Numbered from the stretch's first letter, positions 7,807-19,729 are shown. The stretch is 64,000 nucleotides of DNA from Saccopteryx bilineata (GCF_036850765.1 NC_089492.1:171118296-171182295), one strand, 5' to 3'. Numbers and translations are program-made. The notes: generated by a model from the sequence alone, not told the origin.

Positions 7807-10800
7807 ATTACAATAAAAAACTCACAGGTGTCAATTATTACATTAAATGTAAACGGATTAAACACACCAATAAAAAGACACAGAGTAGCAGAATGGATTA
7901 AAAAAGAAAATCTAACTGTATGCTGCCTACAGGAAACTCATCTAAGTAACAAGGATAAAAACAAATTCAAAGTGAAAGGCTGGAAAACAATACTCCAAGC
8001 AAATAACATCCAAAAAAAAAAGCAGGTGTAGCAATACTCATATCTGATAATGCTGACTACAAGACAACAAAAGTACTCAGAAACAAAAATGGCCATTTCA
8101 TAATGGCTAAGGGGACACTGAATCAAGAAGACATAACAATTCTTAATATATATGCACCAAACCAAGGAGCACCAAAATATATAAGACAGCTACTTATTGA
8201 CCTTAAAACAAAAATACAATCATACTTGGAGACCTCAAGACACCGCTGACGGCTCTACATCGGTCATCCAAACAGAGCATCAAAAAAGACATAGTGGCCT
8301 TAAACAAAACACTAGAGCACCTGGATATGATAGACATCTACAGGACATTTTATCTCAAAGTGACAGAGTATACATTTTTTTCCAGTGTACATGGATCATT
8401 CCCAAGAATTGACCATATGTTGGGCCACAAAAACAACACCAGCAAATTCAGAAAAATCGAAGTTGTACCAAGCATATTTTCTGATCATAAAGCCTTAAAC
8501 TAGGATTCAACTGCAAAAAAGAGGAAAAAAAACCCACAAAAATGTGGAAACTAAATAACATACTTTAAAAAAATGAATGGGTGAAAGAAGAAATAAGTGC
8601 AGAGATCAAAAGATATTTACAGATTAATGAAAATGACAATATGACATATCAGAATCGATGGGATGCAGCAAGAGCAGTGATAAGAGGGAAGTTCATATCA
8701 CTTCAGGCATATATGAACAAACAAGAGAGAGCCCAAGTGAACCACTTAACTTCACACCTTAAGGAACTAGAAAAAAAAAGAACAAAGACAACCCAAAACC
8801 AGCCGAAGAAAGGAGATAATAAAAATCAGAGCAGAAATAAATGAAATAGAGAACAGAAAAAGTATAGAAAAAATTAATAGAACAAAGAGCTGGTTCTTTG
8901 AAAAGATCAACAAAATTGACAAACCCTTGGCAAGACTTACCAAGGAAAAAAGAGAAAGAATTCATATAAACAAAATCCAAAATGAAAGAGGAGAAATCAC
9001 CACGGACACCAGAGATATAAAAGAATTATTGTAGAATACCATGAAAAACTTTATGCTACTAAATTCAACAATCTAGAAGAAATAGATAAATTCCTAGAAC
9101 AATACAACCTTCCTAGACTGAGTAAAGAAGAAGCAGAAAGCCTAAACAAACCTATTAGTAGAGAAGAAATAGAAAAAACCATTAAAATCCTCCCCAAAAA
9201 TAAAAGTCCAGGCCCTGACAGCTATACCAGCAAATTTTATCAAACATTCAAAGAAGACTTGGTTCCTATTCTTCTGAAAGTCTTCCAAAAAATTGAAGAA
9301 GAAGCAATACTTCCAAACACATTTTATGAGGCCAACATAACCCTCATACCAAAACCAGGCAAGGACAGCACTAAAAAAGAAAACTACAGACAAATATCCC
9401 TAATAAATACAGATGCTAAAATACTAAAAAAATACTAGCAAATCGAATACAACAACATATTAAAAAAATAATACATCATGATCAAGTAGGATTCATCCCA
9501 GAATCTGAAGGATGGTTCAACATACGTAAAACGGTTAACGTAATACACCATATCAACACAACAAAGAACAAAAACCACATGATCTTATCAATAGATGCAG
9601 AAAAGGCTTTCGATAAAATACAACACAATTTTGTTTAAGACTCTCAACAAAATGAGTATAGAAAGAAAATATCTCAACATGATAAAGGCCATATATGATA
9701 AACCATCAGCTAACATCATATTAAATGGCACTAAACTGAAGGCTTTCCCCTTTAAATCAGGAACAAGACAGGGTTGTCCACTCTCTCCATTCTTATTTAA
9801 TGTGGTACTAGAGGTTCTAGCCAGAGCAATCAGACAAGACAAAGAAATAAAAGGCATCCATATCGGAAAAGAAGTAAAGGTATCACTTTTGCAGATGATA
9901 TGATCCTATACATTGAAAACCCCAAAGAATCCACAAAAAGACTATTAGAAATAATAAGCCAATACAGTAAGGTCGCAGGATACAAAATTAACATACAGAA
10001 GTTAATAGCCTTTCTATATGCGAACAATGAAAAAACTGAGAACGAACTCAAAAGAATAATCCCCTTCAAGATTGCAACAAAAAAAATAAAATACTTAGGA
10101 ATAAACATAACAAAGAATGTAAAGGACTTATATAATGAAAACTATAAACCATTGTTAAGAGAAATTGAAAAAGATATAATGAGATGGAAGAATATTTCTT
10201 GTCCTTGGTTAGGAAGAATAAATATAATCAAGATGGCCATATTACCCAAAGCAATATACAAATTTAATGCCATTCCCATCAAACTTCCAATGACATTTTT
10301 TAAAGAAATAGAGCAAAAAATCATCAGATTTATATGGAACTATAAAAAACCCCGAATAGCCAAAGCAATCCTAAAGAAAAAGAATGAAGCTGGGGGCATT
10401 ACAATACCTGACTTCAAACTCTCTTATAGGGCCACGACAATCAAAACAGCATGGTATTGGCAGAAAAATAGACACTCAGACCAATGGAACAGAATAGAAA
10501 GTCCAGAAATAAAACCACATATATATAGTCAAATAATTTTTGATAAAGGGGCCAACAACACACAATGGAGAAAAGAAAGCCTCTTCAATAAATGGTGCTG
10601 GGAAAACTGGAAAGCCATATGCAAAAGAATGAAACTGGACTACAGTTTGTCCCCCTGTACTAAAATTAACTCAAAATGGATCAAAGACCTAAACATAAGA
10701 TCTGAAACAATAAAGTACATAGAAGAAGACATAGGTACTCAACTCATGGACCTGGGTTTTAAAGAGCATTTTATGAATTTGACTCCACAGGCAAGAGAAG

Positions 10801-11618
10801 TGAAGGCAAAAATTAATGAATGGGACTGCATCAGACTAAGAAGTTTTTGCTCAGCAAGAGAAACTGATAACAAAACAAACAGAAAGTCAACTAAATGGGA
10901 AATGATATTTACAAGCAACAGCTCAGATAAGGGCCTAATATCCAAAATATACAAAGATCTCATAAAACTCAACAACAAACAAACAAACAATCCAATAAAA
11001 AAATGGGAAGAGGACATGAACAGACACTTCTCCCAGGAGGAAGTACAAATGGCCAACAGATATATGAAAAGATGTTCATCTTCTTTAGTTATTAGAGAAA
11101 TGCAAATCAAAACTGCAATGAGATACCACCTCACACCTATTAGATTAGCTATTATTAACAAGATAGGTAATAGCAAATATTGGAGAGGCTGTGGAGAAAA
11201 AGGAACCCTCATACACTGTTGGTGGGAATGTAAAGTAGTACAATCATTATGGAAGAAAGTAAGGTGGTTCCTCAAAAAACTGAAAATTGAACTACCTTAT
11301 GACCCAGCAATCCCTCTACTGGGTATATACCCCAAAAACTCAGAAACATTGATACGTAAAGACACATGCAGCCCCGTGTTCATTGCAGCATTGTTCACAG
11401 TGGCCAGGACATGGAAACAACCAAAAAGCCCATCAATAGATGACTGGATAAAGAAGATGTGGCACATATACACTATGGAATACTACTCAGCCATAAGAAA
11501 TGATGACATCGGATCATTTAAAGCAAAATGGTGGGATCTTGATAACATTATAAGAAGTGAAATAAGTAAATCAGAAAAAAACAGGAACTGCATTATTCCA
11601 TACGTAGGTGGGACATAA
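7807..11618 (+). pseudogene. LINE-1 ORF2 (endonuclease/reverse transcriptase), copy A, broken
   Basis: The ancestral start ATGGCAATAG of copies B and C is ATTACAATAA here, so the start is lost. Endonuclease traces: LNVNGLN and QETHLSNKD near the N-terminus, then an SDH motif (SDHKALN) near 8480-8500. Lesions: 10 A's at 8012-8021 (+2 against the inferred frame), about 10 bases lost near 8206, a 1-base loss near 8496, TAA at 8566, and a 1-base loss near 9890 just before the FADD site. From 9900 to 11618 an uninterrupted 572 codons cover the rest of the RT, the thumb and the Cys-rich end ([16 protein letters not shown]). The usual single ORF is about 1270 codons. Confidence 0.92.
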
Positions 11619-11849
11619 AAGTGAAACTAAGAGACATTGATAAGAGTGTGGTGGTTATGGGGGGAGGGGGAAAAGGGAGAGGGAAAGGGGGGGAGGGGCA
11701 CAAAGAAAACTAGATAGAAGATGACAGAGGACAATCTGACTTTGGGTGATGTGTATGCAACATAATTTAAAGACAAGATAACCTCGACTTGTTATTTTTG
11801 AATATATGTATCCTGATTTATTGATGTCACCCCATTAAAAATAAAATAA
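11619..11849 (+). other. L1 3'UTR with G-rich tract and AT-rich tail (copy A)
   Basis: After the ORF2 stop comes a polypurine tract around 11655-11700 with several G runs of four or more, which may form a G-quadruplex. CCCCATTAAAAATAAAATAAA closes the element. The same plan is seen at 32766-33015 and 48613-48894, and in antisense at 19249-19464 and about 60500-60780. Confidence 0.85.
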
Positions 11850-11863
11850 AAAAAAGAATCAAA
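11850..11863. repeat. right target-site duplication of LINE-1 copy A
   Basis: AAAAAAGAATCAAA, matching 4074-4087. After it the RTE reading continues. Confidence 0.8.
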
Positions 11864-14162
11864 TGTCCTCAGAAAGTGTGTTCGATTTTTGTGAATCTTA
11901 TGTGTCCATTGTAAACACATGTGTCGAACAACCATACAGATAACTGTATACATGAACATCACCAGATGACCAATACAGAAATCAAATAGACTATGTAACT
12001 GGAAGCAGGGGATGGAGAAGCAGTATCTTTCTGTCAAAACAAGATCAGGAGTGGACTGTGGTCCTGACCACAAATTGTTAATATCAAACATTATAGTAAA
12101 GCTGAAGAAGAGCACCCTAAACAGTGTACTGCCGAAGTAGAACATAAACAACATTCCTGACACATTTGTAGTCTACATAAAAATGGGTTTGTGCTGTTGC
12201 TCTTCAGTGACTAAGAACCAGAACTGTGAACAGAATGCAGAAATATCATTTAAAAAGCACATGAAAAGATAATGCTAGACGTAGACAGGAAATAAAAGTC
12301 AAGGTGAGGGATACAAAATAACACTAATAATTGTTAAAGAGAGGCGAGAAGCAAATGAAAAGGTGTTAAAAACAGGGTTAGCATCCTGAAAGCTGTTTTT
12401 CTATGACTGTCATGTAGAGATAAAGAGAACTATTACAATAATCAATGCAGCGAGATAAAAGAATAAAAAAAGGTAACTCAAGAGGTTTCTGCAAAAGGAG
12501 TAAAAAAATAAAAGAGAAATGCAAACTTATATTAGGAATGCTGAATGATCACAAAGGAAGCACATTATCTGACCTGGAGAAAGTAAAGGAAGTTGGAAAC
12601 AATCTACCAAAATCTATCTAGAGAGACAAAAAGATGACAGATACATTTGAAGAAGATTCCTATAAAGAAGAACCTGTAATTCTAGAAAGCAAACTGAAAG
12701 CAGCCCTGCAAGTATTGGAAAGAAATAAATCACCAGGGGAAGACGGGATACTGATAGAATTTTTCAAGCAACAGAGGCTGAATTTGTCAAAATTCTAACA
12801 AGAATATGTCAACAAATATGGAAAACAAAACATTGGACTACAGACTGGAAACATTCACCATGCATCCCAATCTTCAAGAAAGAAGATGCCAAGAAGTGCA
12901 GTGATCATGAGACCACTGGTCTAATTTCACATTCAAGTAAAGAGATGATCAAGGTGTTGTAGCAAAGGTTTCTACCTCATACGGAGCAAGAAATGCTAGA
13001 TGTTCAAGCTATTTTCAGAAAAGAAAGAAGCACTTGAAATCTAATTGTGAACACTAAGTTGTACTGGAATGATCCAATGAATTTCAGAATAAGGTTACTC
13101 TATGTTTTATAGACTACAGTAAAGCCTTTGAATGCATGAATTATGAAAAGCTTTGGATTGCTTTGAAAGAAACACGCATAGCCCATCACTTGATTGTTGA
13201 TATGTAACCTGTACTGTGTACAGGAAACCATTCTCAGGACAGAATGTGGAGAGACAGAATGTTTTACTATAGGCAAAGACATCAGACAAGAGTGTATTCT
13301 ATTTCCCTATTTGCTTAATTTGAATATAGAACAGATCATACAAAAAGCTGGGCTGGATTCAGAGGAAGAAGGAGTAAAAATTGGTAGGAGAAATATCAAT
13401 AACAAGATGTGCAGATGACACCAAGTTACAAGCAGTAAGTAGCAATGGTTTGAAATATATTCTGCTTAAAGTGAAAGAAAGTGACAAAGCAGAGCTGCAT
13501 TTAAACATCAAGAAGACAAAAGCCATAACTACAGAAGAAATACACACTTTAAATGAGACAATAAAGACACTGAAATTGATAAAGACTGCTTAGTTAACTT
13601 CAACCATCGATTTAAATAGAGACTGTCACCAAAAATGAAGAGAAGTATGAGCAGTGAAAGAATTAAGAGAGATCACCAAGAGCAAAGGTAGCATTAGAGA
13701 TCAAGGATAAGATCATCCACAACCTCATATTCCCTGTTTCTATATAAGATGAAAAAGTTAGACTTTAAAGAAGGCTAATAGAAAAAAAAACTGAAACATT
13801 AGTGGAGTGCTCTATGGATAGATACCTTGCCAGAAAGATGAAGAAGTGAGTCTTAGAACACATTAAGCCTGAAACATTGTTGGAGGCAAAGATGACTAAA
13901 CTGAAGCTGTCCTACTTGGGCATATCATGAGAAGACAGTGTTCTTTGGAAAAGACAATACTGTTGGGGAAAATAGAAGGCAACAGGACAAGAGAAGGCCA
14001 AAGGTGAAACTGGATTGACTCCATAGAAGAGCCATAGGCATGAGTCTACAGGATCCGAGCAGGGCTGTTGAGGACAGGACATTGTGGACATCACTCATTC
14101 ACAGGGTCATCAGGAGTCAGAGCTGACTCAACAGCACATAACACACACATACATACATACAC
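11864..14162 (+). mobile_element. RTE/BovB-like LINE, 3' part with RT domain (dead)
   Basis: Endonuclease tail near 12030-12080 (RSGVDCGPDHKLLISN in one frame, an SDH-like position), then RT motifs in shifting frames: YSKAFECMN around 13105-13135, DIRQECILFPYLLNLN around 13280-13325 and RCADDTKLQ near 13405, where the family usually has YADD. LNIKKTKAI follows. The end GGAGTCAGAGCTGACTCAAC and a short ACAT repeat match the GTCGGA..CTGACTCGA plus simple-repeat ending typical of RTE/BovB. Many stops and indels make it a fossil. It is continuous with 3400-4087 once copy A is ignored. Confidence 0.8.
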
Positions 14163-14345
14163 TATTGACTATAGTCCCCACGCTGTATGTTTGACCTCCA
14201 GAACTTGTTCATCCTGTAGAGCTGATCCTTTGTACCCTTTGACCAACAGCTCTCTGTTTCCTTTGCTCCCAGACCTTTGCAACTCTCATTCTACTTTCTG
14301 CTTTGATGAGTACGACTCTTTTTAGATTTCACATATAAGATCACA
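14162..14345 (-). mobile_element. old L1 3' region, antisense, right part
   Basis: ACTATTGACTATAGTCCCCA, CTGTATG, CCAGAACTTGTTCATCCTG, GTACCCTTTGACCAACA and TTCACATATAAGATCACA follow the antisense order of old mammalian L1 3' sequence and continue what stops near 3400. TATTGTGAATAGTCTCATCA on the left and TATTGACTATAGTCCCCACG on the right may be the worn target duplication of the RTE. Confidence 0.65.
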
Positions 14346-15829
14346 CTTATTTTCAAAAGGTAGATTACCTGGAAGCAGCATGGAGGATGACTTGGAGCAA
14401 AGAGCCCTAAACATGGTGTCCCATTCTGGTTCTCCACTAAAAATCTATAAGGTATGTGACAAGCATTAAATGATCCAGCTTTGAGAGTAAAGGAGACTGC
14501 TGAGTTTACATAAATCATGTACATGTTTCCAATCTATATGTAAAAGCTGGCTAGTAAAGGCATTGCATTTGTAGAGCATAAAAGCCTTTAAAGAAATCTT
14601 TGTTAATTTCCTAGGCAGTCTAAAGTATTACATGCAGTATGTAAAAATGGAATAAAAAGACACTCTCTGATTGCTCACCCTCTACCCAGAATCACTTTAG
14701 GAGATGGCAACGCTGGGCATCTTTCAGTTGTGCCTTTGCATTCGGTGACAGCAGTAATTCCTCTTGTAATTCTTGGCCAATGCATTAGCATTCACGGTAA
14801 TTTCTGCCATTAGACGGGCTCTACCACTCACCCTGATGGTTTCTACTCTGTAATTGTAGGGATCCTCATTAATCTAAAAGAATATTATGACATTGAGAGC
14901 CTACAGGAGAGACAATTCATGACTGACATAAAAAAGGCTTAAATTATGCTGCTTTTCATGATGAGAGATGCAGAGCTGCATTTTCTTTTTTTTTTAAGCT
15001 TTGGCAAAATTAGGATTTAGCAGCAGTGAGAAATTTTCTAGTATAATAAAAGTGGATGGCGTTCAGACACAACTAATTCCAGGCCTGCCTTGAGGAAACC
15101 TTTAATTTCAAGAAGAGATTAAAATTTCAAAGCTGTTTTCTGGTGGCATTTTTATTGATAAACCTGCATTTAAAGCAGAGCTTTAAAAAATGCAAGAGAT
15201 GCACATAGCCAGAACATACTAGGAGAAGCTGATGCCTGGAGTCTGAAAGCTCATGAAAATTTACAGATTTCTCTGATCAGCCTCCAAGATGTGTTTTGAC
15301 ATATGTTAATTTTCTTATACTCAAATCTACTTGATGAGAAAGAATTGACTGGGGTTGGGGATAGGTCTTCCTTTGTTACTAAGTAAGTAAAGACTGTTTA
15401 CTTTTTTAAAACTGTAAAAAAGAAAAATAAAAAAGGTACAGTTTTAAATTTAGACAAAATAGCATAAGGACTTCCTTCTAATACTTTCCCTTTGTATAAA
15501 AGCTTTCATCCAGAGTTCCCATAGATGACTCGCTATGTATACAGTCTTAAACATTTAGACTTGCTTTATTTTTAATCAGTGAGGACATTGAAGCCCACAA
15601 AGGTAATGATATTTCAAGATTACTTATTCTTTGTGGCAAATTAGAGGAAAAATAAGTCTTGCTTTTCTCTTTTCTAGGCCAGTATGTTTTTTTTTTTTTT
15701 GCAACATTGTGCCCAAATAAGTGAGTCAATGTTTATTTAACATCTATAGTGCCTATCATTGGGTTGAACATCAAAATGACTTTGGCACCAAGAAGTTTGA
15801 AATTATTTTTGGAAAACTAAACTAGTGTA
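14346..15829. other. unique sequence, possible conserved noncoding element at 14600-15290
   Basis: No repeat family or coding sequence is recognised. The part at 14690-14900 is of mixed composition with repeated TAATT-type homeodomain cores (AGTAATTCC, TTGTAATTC, GGTAATTTC, CTGTAATTG, ATTAATC). A second stretch (15060-15200) has CTAATTCC, TTTAATTTC and TTTATTG. This texture resembles developmental enhancers, but constraint cannot be shown from one genome. Confidence 0.3.
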
Positions 15830-16218
15830 CATGAAATTATGTTCAACATTCCTAAGCATAAGAGAAATGCAAATAAAAACCACAAGGAGGTAACCTCACA
15901 CCTGTTAGAATAGCTATTATCGAGAAGACAAGAGATAACATGTGTTGGCAAAGATTCAGAAAAAAGGAAACCCTTGTGCACTGTTAATGAAAATGTAAAT
16001 TGGTTTAGCCACTGCTAAAGAGGATGGAGGTTTCTTAAAAAAAATACAGTTACCATATGATCTAGTAATTCCAATTCTGAGTATATATCCAAAGGAAATA
16101 AAAACAGAATCTTCAAGAGGTATCTGTACCCCCATGTATATTTTAATATTAATCATAATAGCCGAGATATGGAAATGACTTAAGTTTCAATGAATGCATG
16201 AATGGATAAAGAAGATAT

Positions 16219-16258
<40 letters not shown>

Positions 16259-16765
16259 GGAATATTATTCAATCATAAGAAAGAAGGGAACCCTTTCATT
16301 TGCGCCAACATCATGGATGGATCTTGGCAGTTTTATGCTAAGTTGGGTAAGTCAGACATAAAAAAAGACAAATACTGTGATATTACTTACACATGGAATT
16401 TAAAAAAGCTCAACTCCGAGAAACAGAGAGTAGAATGGTGGTTTTCAGGGAATGAGGTGGGGGTTGTGAATTGCAGATATGTTTAAAAGTTCAAACTTGC
16501 AACTAGTAGATAAATCACTTCTGGGATCTCATACACAGCATAGTAATGATAATCAACAAAATTGTATTATAAACTTGCAAGTTACTAAGAGATGAGATCT
16601 TAATTGTTCTTACTATAAAAAAAGGCAAGGATAATTAAGTAATGTGATAGAGGTGTTAACTAACTCCAGTAATTATATTGCAATTTATAAGTGTATCAAA
16701 AAGTAGATTGTACACCTTAAATGTATACAATGTTATATGCCAATTATGCCTCAATTGAAGAATAG
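15830..16765 (+). mobile_element. older L1, 3' end, sense
   Basis: Order matches the L1 ORF2 end and 3'UTR: AAGAGAAATGCAAATAAAAACCACA, TGTTGGCAAAGATTCAG, CTGAGTATATATCCAAAGGA, TGGATAAAGAAGATATGG, GGAATATTATTCAATCATAA, ATGGATGGATCTTGG, AAGTCAGACA, TGGTGGTTTTCAGGGAATG, then TAAATGTATACAATGTTATATGCCAATTATGCCTCAA. It is clearly older than copies A-C and has no intact frame. Confidence 0.88.
16218..16255. repeat. (TG)n microsatellite
   Basis: About 18 TG units within the older L1, expanded from its GATATGGTG...TATATAATGGAATA position. It opens a spurious 94-codon frame starting at 16202. Confidence 0.95.
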
Positions 16766-16774
16766 TGGTAACAA

Positions 16775-16965
16775 CAGCAATGCTTTACAGATATAATTCC
16801 ATTTAATTATGACAACAATTCTGGACTACATTTTACAGTTGAGGAAATAAGCACAAACCTATTAAATAATTGATTAATGTCACAAAGCTGGTAAATGTAG
16901 TGCTGGGATTTAAATCTATTTTATCTGATTGCAGAGCCCAAACACTTACCCTATGATCTGACAGC
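16775..16965 (+). mobile_element. MIR element
   Basis: The core CATTTTACAGTTGAGGAAATAAGCACA, then TTAATGTCACAAAGCTGGTAAATG, GCTGGGATTTAAATC and GCAGAGCCCAAACACTTACC follow the MIR consensus order from the conserved core to the 3' region, with the divergence expected of this old family. Confidence 0.8.
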
Positions 16966-18575
16966 TGATGCAACGTGGAATGCTAGAGGGGGAGTTGTCA
17001 GTCTAAGCTGGAAATGTTGAAATGGCATAGTGCATAGGACGTTAGCAGAATCTTGAAGCTGTAAAGGACTTGATAAGCAGCAGAAAAGAGGAGTTTATTC
17101 CATGTTGGGAGAAGAGAATGATGCTATCTGAGCAATGTGATATTACAGGGCAGGGAGGGAGGGGAGTGTAGAGGCTGATCCTATGTAATAGACTGGGCAA
17201 GGCAAATAACTAAGGCACAAATCTCAATTATATAAATAATGCATTGATAACTGGAAACAATTTCTGCTTAGAGATGTACAATTCTGTTAAACTGTTTCTA
17301 TTATTTATCAACTCCAGTAGAATTCGTTTTAAATTAAGGATTGCAGTGGCTGTTGGTCAACTTTATCTCTCCTCCTGAAAGAACACATGGAAATATGGAG
17401 CAGTGCTTCGTATCTATTGTACATGGCTGTTATGACCTCACCATATGGACACACTTACTCAGAATAAAGTCTTGAGGAACTTGTTGAATTTCACATATCC
17501 TCAGGACTGTCAGAAGAGTTCTCTAATTGACAGGGCCTCTCTAAAAATAGGTGTCCTTTGCCACTCCAGAACATTTTATTCTTTGGAAAGAAGGTAAAAA
17601 ATATTCTCCCTCCCTAGTAAATCAGTTTTGTGTTGATAGGTCCTGATGCCAGTCGAGACCTATTAAATTAGTTTCCATCAAACTCAGAACATTTCAAAAC
17701 ATAACTCAAGGTAGATAGTCTACAGACACTCTGAAGCATGCTCAGAGAAAAACTAATATTCTAACCAAATGCTGCATACCTATTCTCAAGTCCTAGCTGC
17801 TTATAGGGACTCCTTTCAAAGTGATCAATGTTACTGAAATTTTTTGTTGTTCACTCCTTGTCATGCAATCCAGAACTTTGATCACTATTGCAAAGAATGG
17901 CACATATGGGTGTTCTGTCTTAACTTTTTATGATACTGACACATAATCCCTTTCTTCTAAACAATATATATATATATATATAGTATATATAAAAGCAATG
18001 TTTCTCAATTTTCTAGATATAATCACTAATTAACACATTATTCCAGAGAGAGTTTTGCTATCTAAAGAGATGGATGGATAGATCAAGAAATAATTTTATA
18101 AAAACAAATGATACTACACATATTTTTACAAAATAATAGATGGTATATATAATTTTTACTTGCATTTAACAGAAGAAAAATGTAATAATAAAAGGGCTGT
18201 ACTTTCCAAATTCTAAATAAACATTGTTTCCTTTTTTTTGCAATAAAAGCTATTATTTTTATAAAATCTGAAGGTAAAAGATCATAGAATATGAAAATTT
18301 AAGTTGTGTTATTTTTAAATGACATGATTCAGTTTCATCTAGTAGAAATGAAAGGAAATTAAAGGATGGGTCATCAGCATTCTTATACTTAGTATTTTTA
18401 AATTACTTTTCAATTTGTAGCTATAAAATTTTATTCTATAATTATAATTTCTATACTATATGCTAATTCTATGGGTGAAAGAATTAATGTTTCCTACCAG
18501 CTTTTAAATTCCTTTGTTCTATATTTTAAATTTGGCTATTGGTTGGATGAATTTCATCATATTTCCCTTCCTAAG
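16966..18575. other. unassigned AT-rich sequence
   Basis: No gene and no repeat that I can name. A short (TA)n run lies at 17962-17990. The stretch 18080-18560 is strongly AT-rich and probably old repeat or drifted sequence. Confidence 0.5.
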
Positions 18576-19183
18576 TGTCTTCAGCAGGCTTATATATACT
18601 GTATTCCTTGAGATGTTTTGATTTGAGAAAATTCACCAATTGCCTTTCTTCATTTAGAGTGTTTTCCAGAGTGGCTATTACCAGTCTACATTCTCACCAA
18701 CAGAGCACAAGGGTTTCTTTTTGGTCACATCCTCACCAACACATATTACAACTTTTTAAAAAATATCCATTCTAACAAATGTGAAGTGATATCTAATTGT
18801 GGTTTTGAAATACATTTCTCTAATTATTAGTGATGTTGAACACCCTTTCATTTTGCTATCGGTCATCTGCATGTATTCTTTGGAAAATGTCTTCTAGCTT
18901 AGCTATTTTTAAACTAGGTTATTGGTTATAATATATTTTATAGATCAACCCCTTATTCTACTATATATGTGTTTTTATACTTGTAATTAAATTTTAGTTT
19001 CATACCATTGGATCTGAAAAGATGCTTAATATGAATTCAGTCTTCTTAAATATATTAAGCTTTTTTGTTGTCTAACACATGATCTATTTTGGAAAATGTT
19101 TCATGTGGACTTGAGAAGAATGTACATTTTGCTGCTATTGGATGTAATGTTCTATATGTCTGTTTGGTCTACAGTATTATTCA

Positions 19184-19198
19184 AGTTCACTGTTTTCT
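19184..19198. repeat. left target-site duplication of twin-primed L1
   Basis: AGTTCACTGTTTTCT, matching AGTCCACTGTTTTCT at 19701-19715 with one mismatch in 15. Confidence 0.85.
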
Positions 19199-19700
19199 TT
19201 TTTTTTTCTTATAACTTTTTTTTTATTATTAATAATTTTATTTTTTTAATGGGGTGACATCAATAAATCAGGATACATATATTCAAAGATAACAAGTCCA
19301 GGTTATCTTGTCGTTCAATTATGTTGCATACCCATCACCCAAAGTCAGATTGTCCTCTGTCACCCTCTATCTTGTTTTCTTTGTGCCCCTCCCCCTCCCC
19401 CTCCCCCTTTCCCTCTCCCATTCCCCCTTCCCCCCTGTAACCACCACACTCTTATCAATGTCTCCAATAAAAAAATGGGAAGAGGATATGAACAGACACT
19501 TCTCCCAGGAAGAAATACAAATGGCCAACAGATATATGAAAAGATGCTCATCTTCTTTAGCTATTAGAGAAATGCAAATCAAAACTGCAATGAGATACCA
19601 CCTCACACCTGTTCGATTAGCTATTATTAGCAAGACAGGTAATAGCAAATGTTGGAGAGGCTGTGGAGAAAAAGGAACCCTCATACACTGTTGGTGGGAA
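19199..19700 (-). mobile_element. short 5'-inverted (twin-primed) young L1
   Basis: Reading minus from 19700, the first part is inverted. In plus orientation 19465-19700 matches the ORF2 end of copies A-C (AAAAAAATGGGAAGAGGATA to CACTGTTGGTGGGAA), while 19249-19464 is the reverse complement of their 3'UTR with a T-rich tail before it. An inverted 5' segment joined to a normal 3' end, inside one target duplication, is the signature of twin priming. Short overlap (one or two bases) is seen at the junction near 19464. The ORF2 bases match copy B (CCTGTTCGATTAGC, AGCAAGACAGG) rather than A or C. Confidence 0.92.
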
Positions 19701-19715
19701 AGTCCACTGTTTTCT
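19701..19715. repeat. right target-site duplication of twin-primed L1
   Basis: AGTCCACTGTTTTCT, the partner of 19184-19198. Confidence 0.85.
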
Positions 19716-19729
19716 CATTGATTTTTCAG

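Larger units (their letters stand above)
4088..11849 (+). mobile_element. L1: long LINE-1, copy A (dead)
   Basis: A complete-length non-LTR retrotransposon in the order 5'UTR (4088-6487), ORF1, short extra frame, ORF2 and 3'UTR with an AT-rich tail. It begins with GATGACGTCAGAG at 4090, the same start as copy C, so it is not 5' truncated. A 14-bp target-site duplication flanks it. It sits inside an RTE-like LINE. ORF1 has premature stops. ORF2 has lost its start codon and carries several frameshifts, so the copy cannot move by itself. Confidence 0.95.

Noticed and set aside
16202..16486. 94-codon ORF with a Cys-Val repeat
   Set aside because: A translated TG microsatellite within an old L1.
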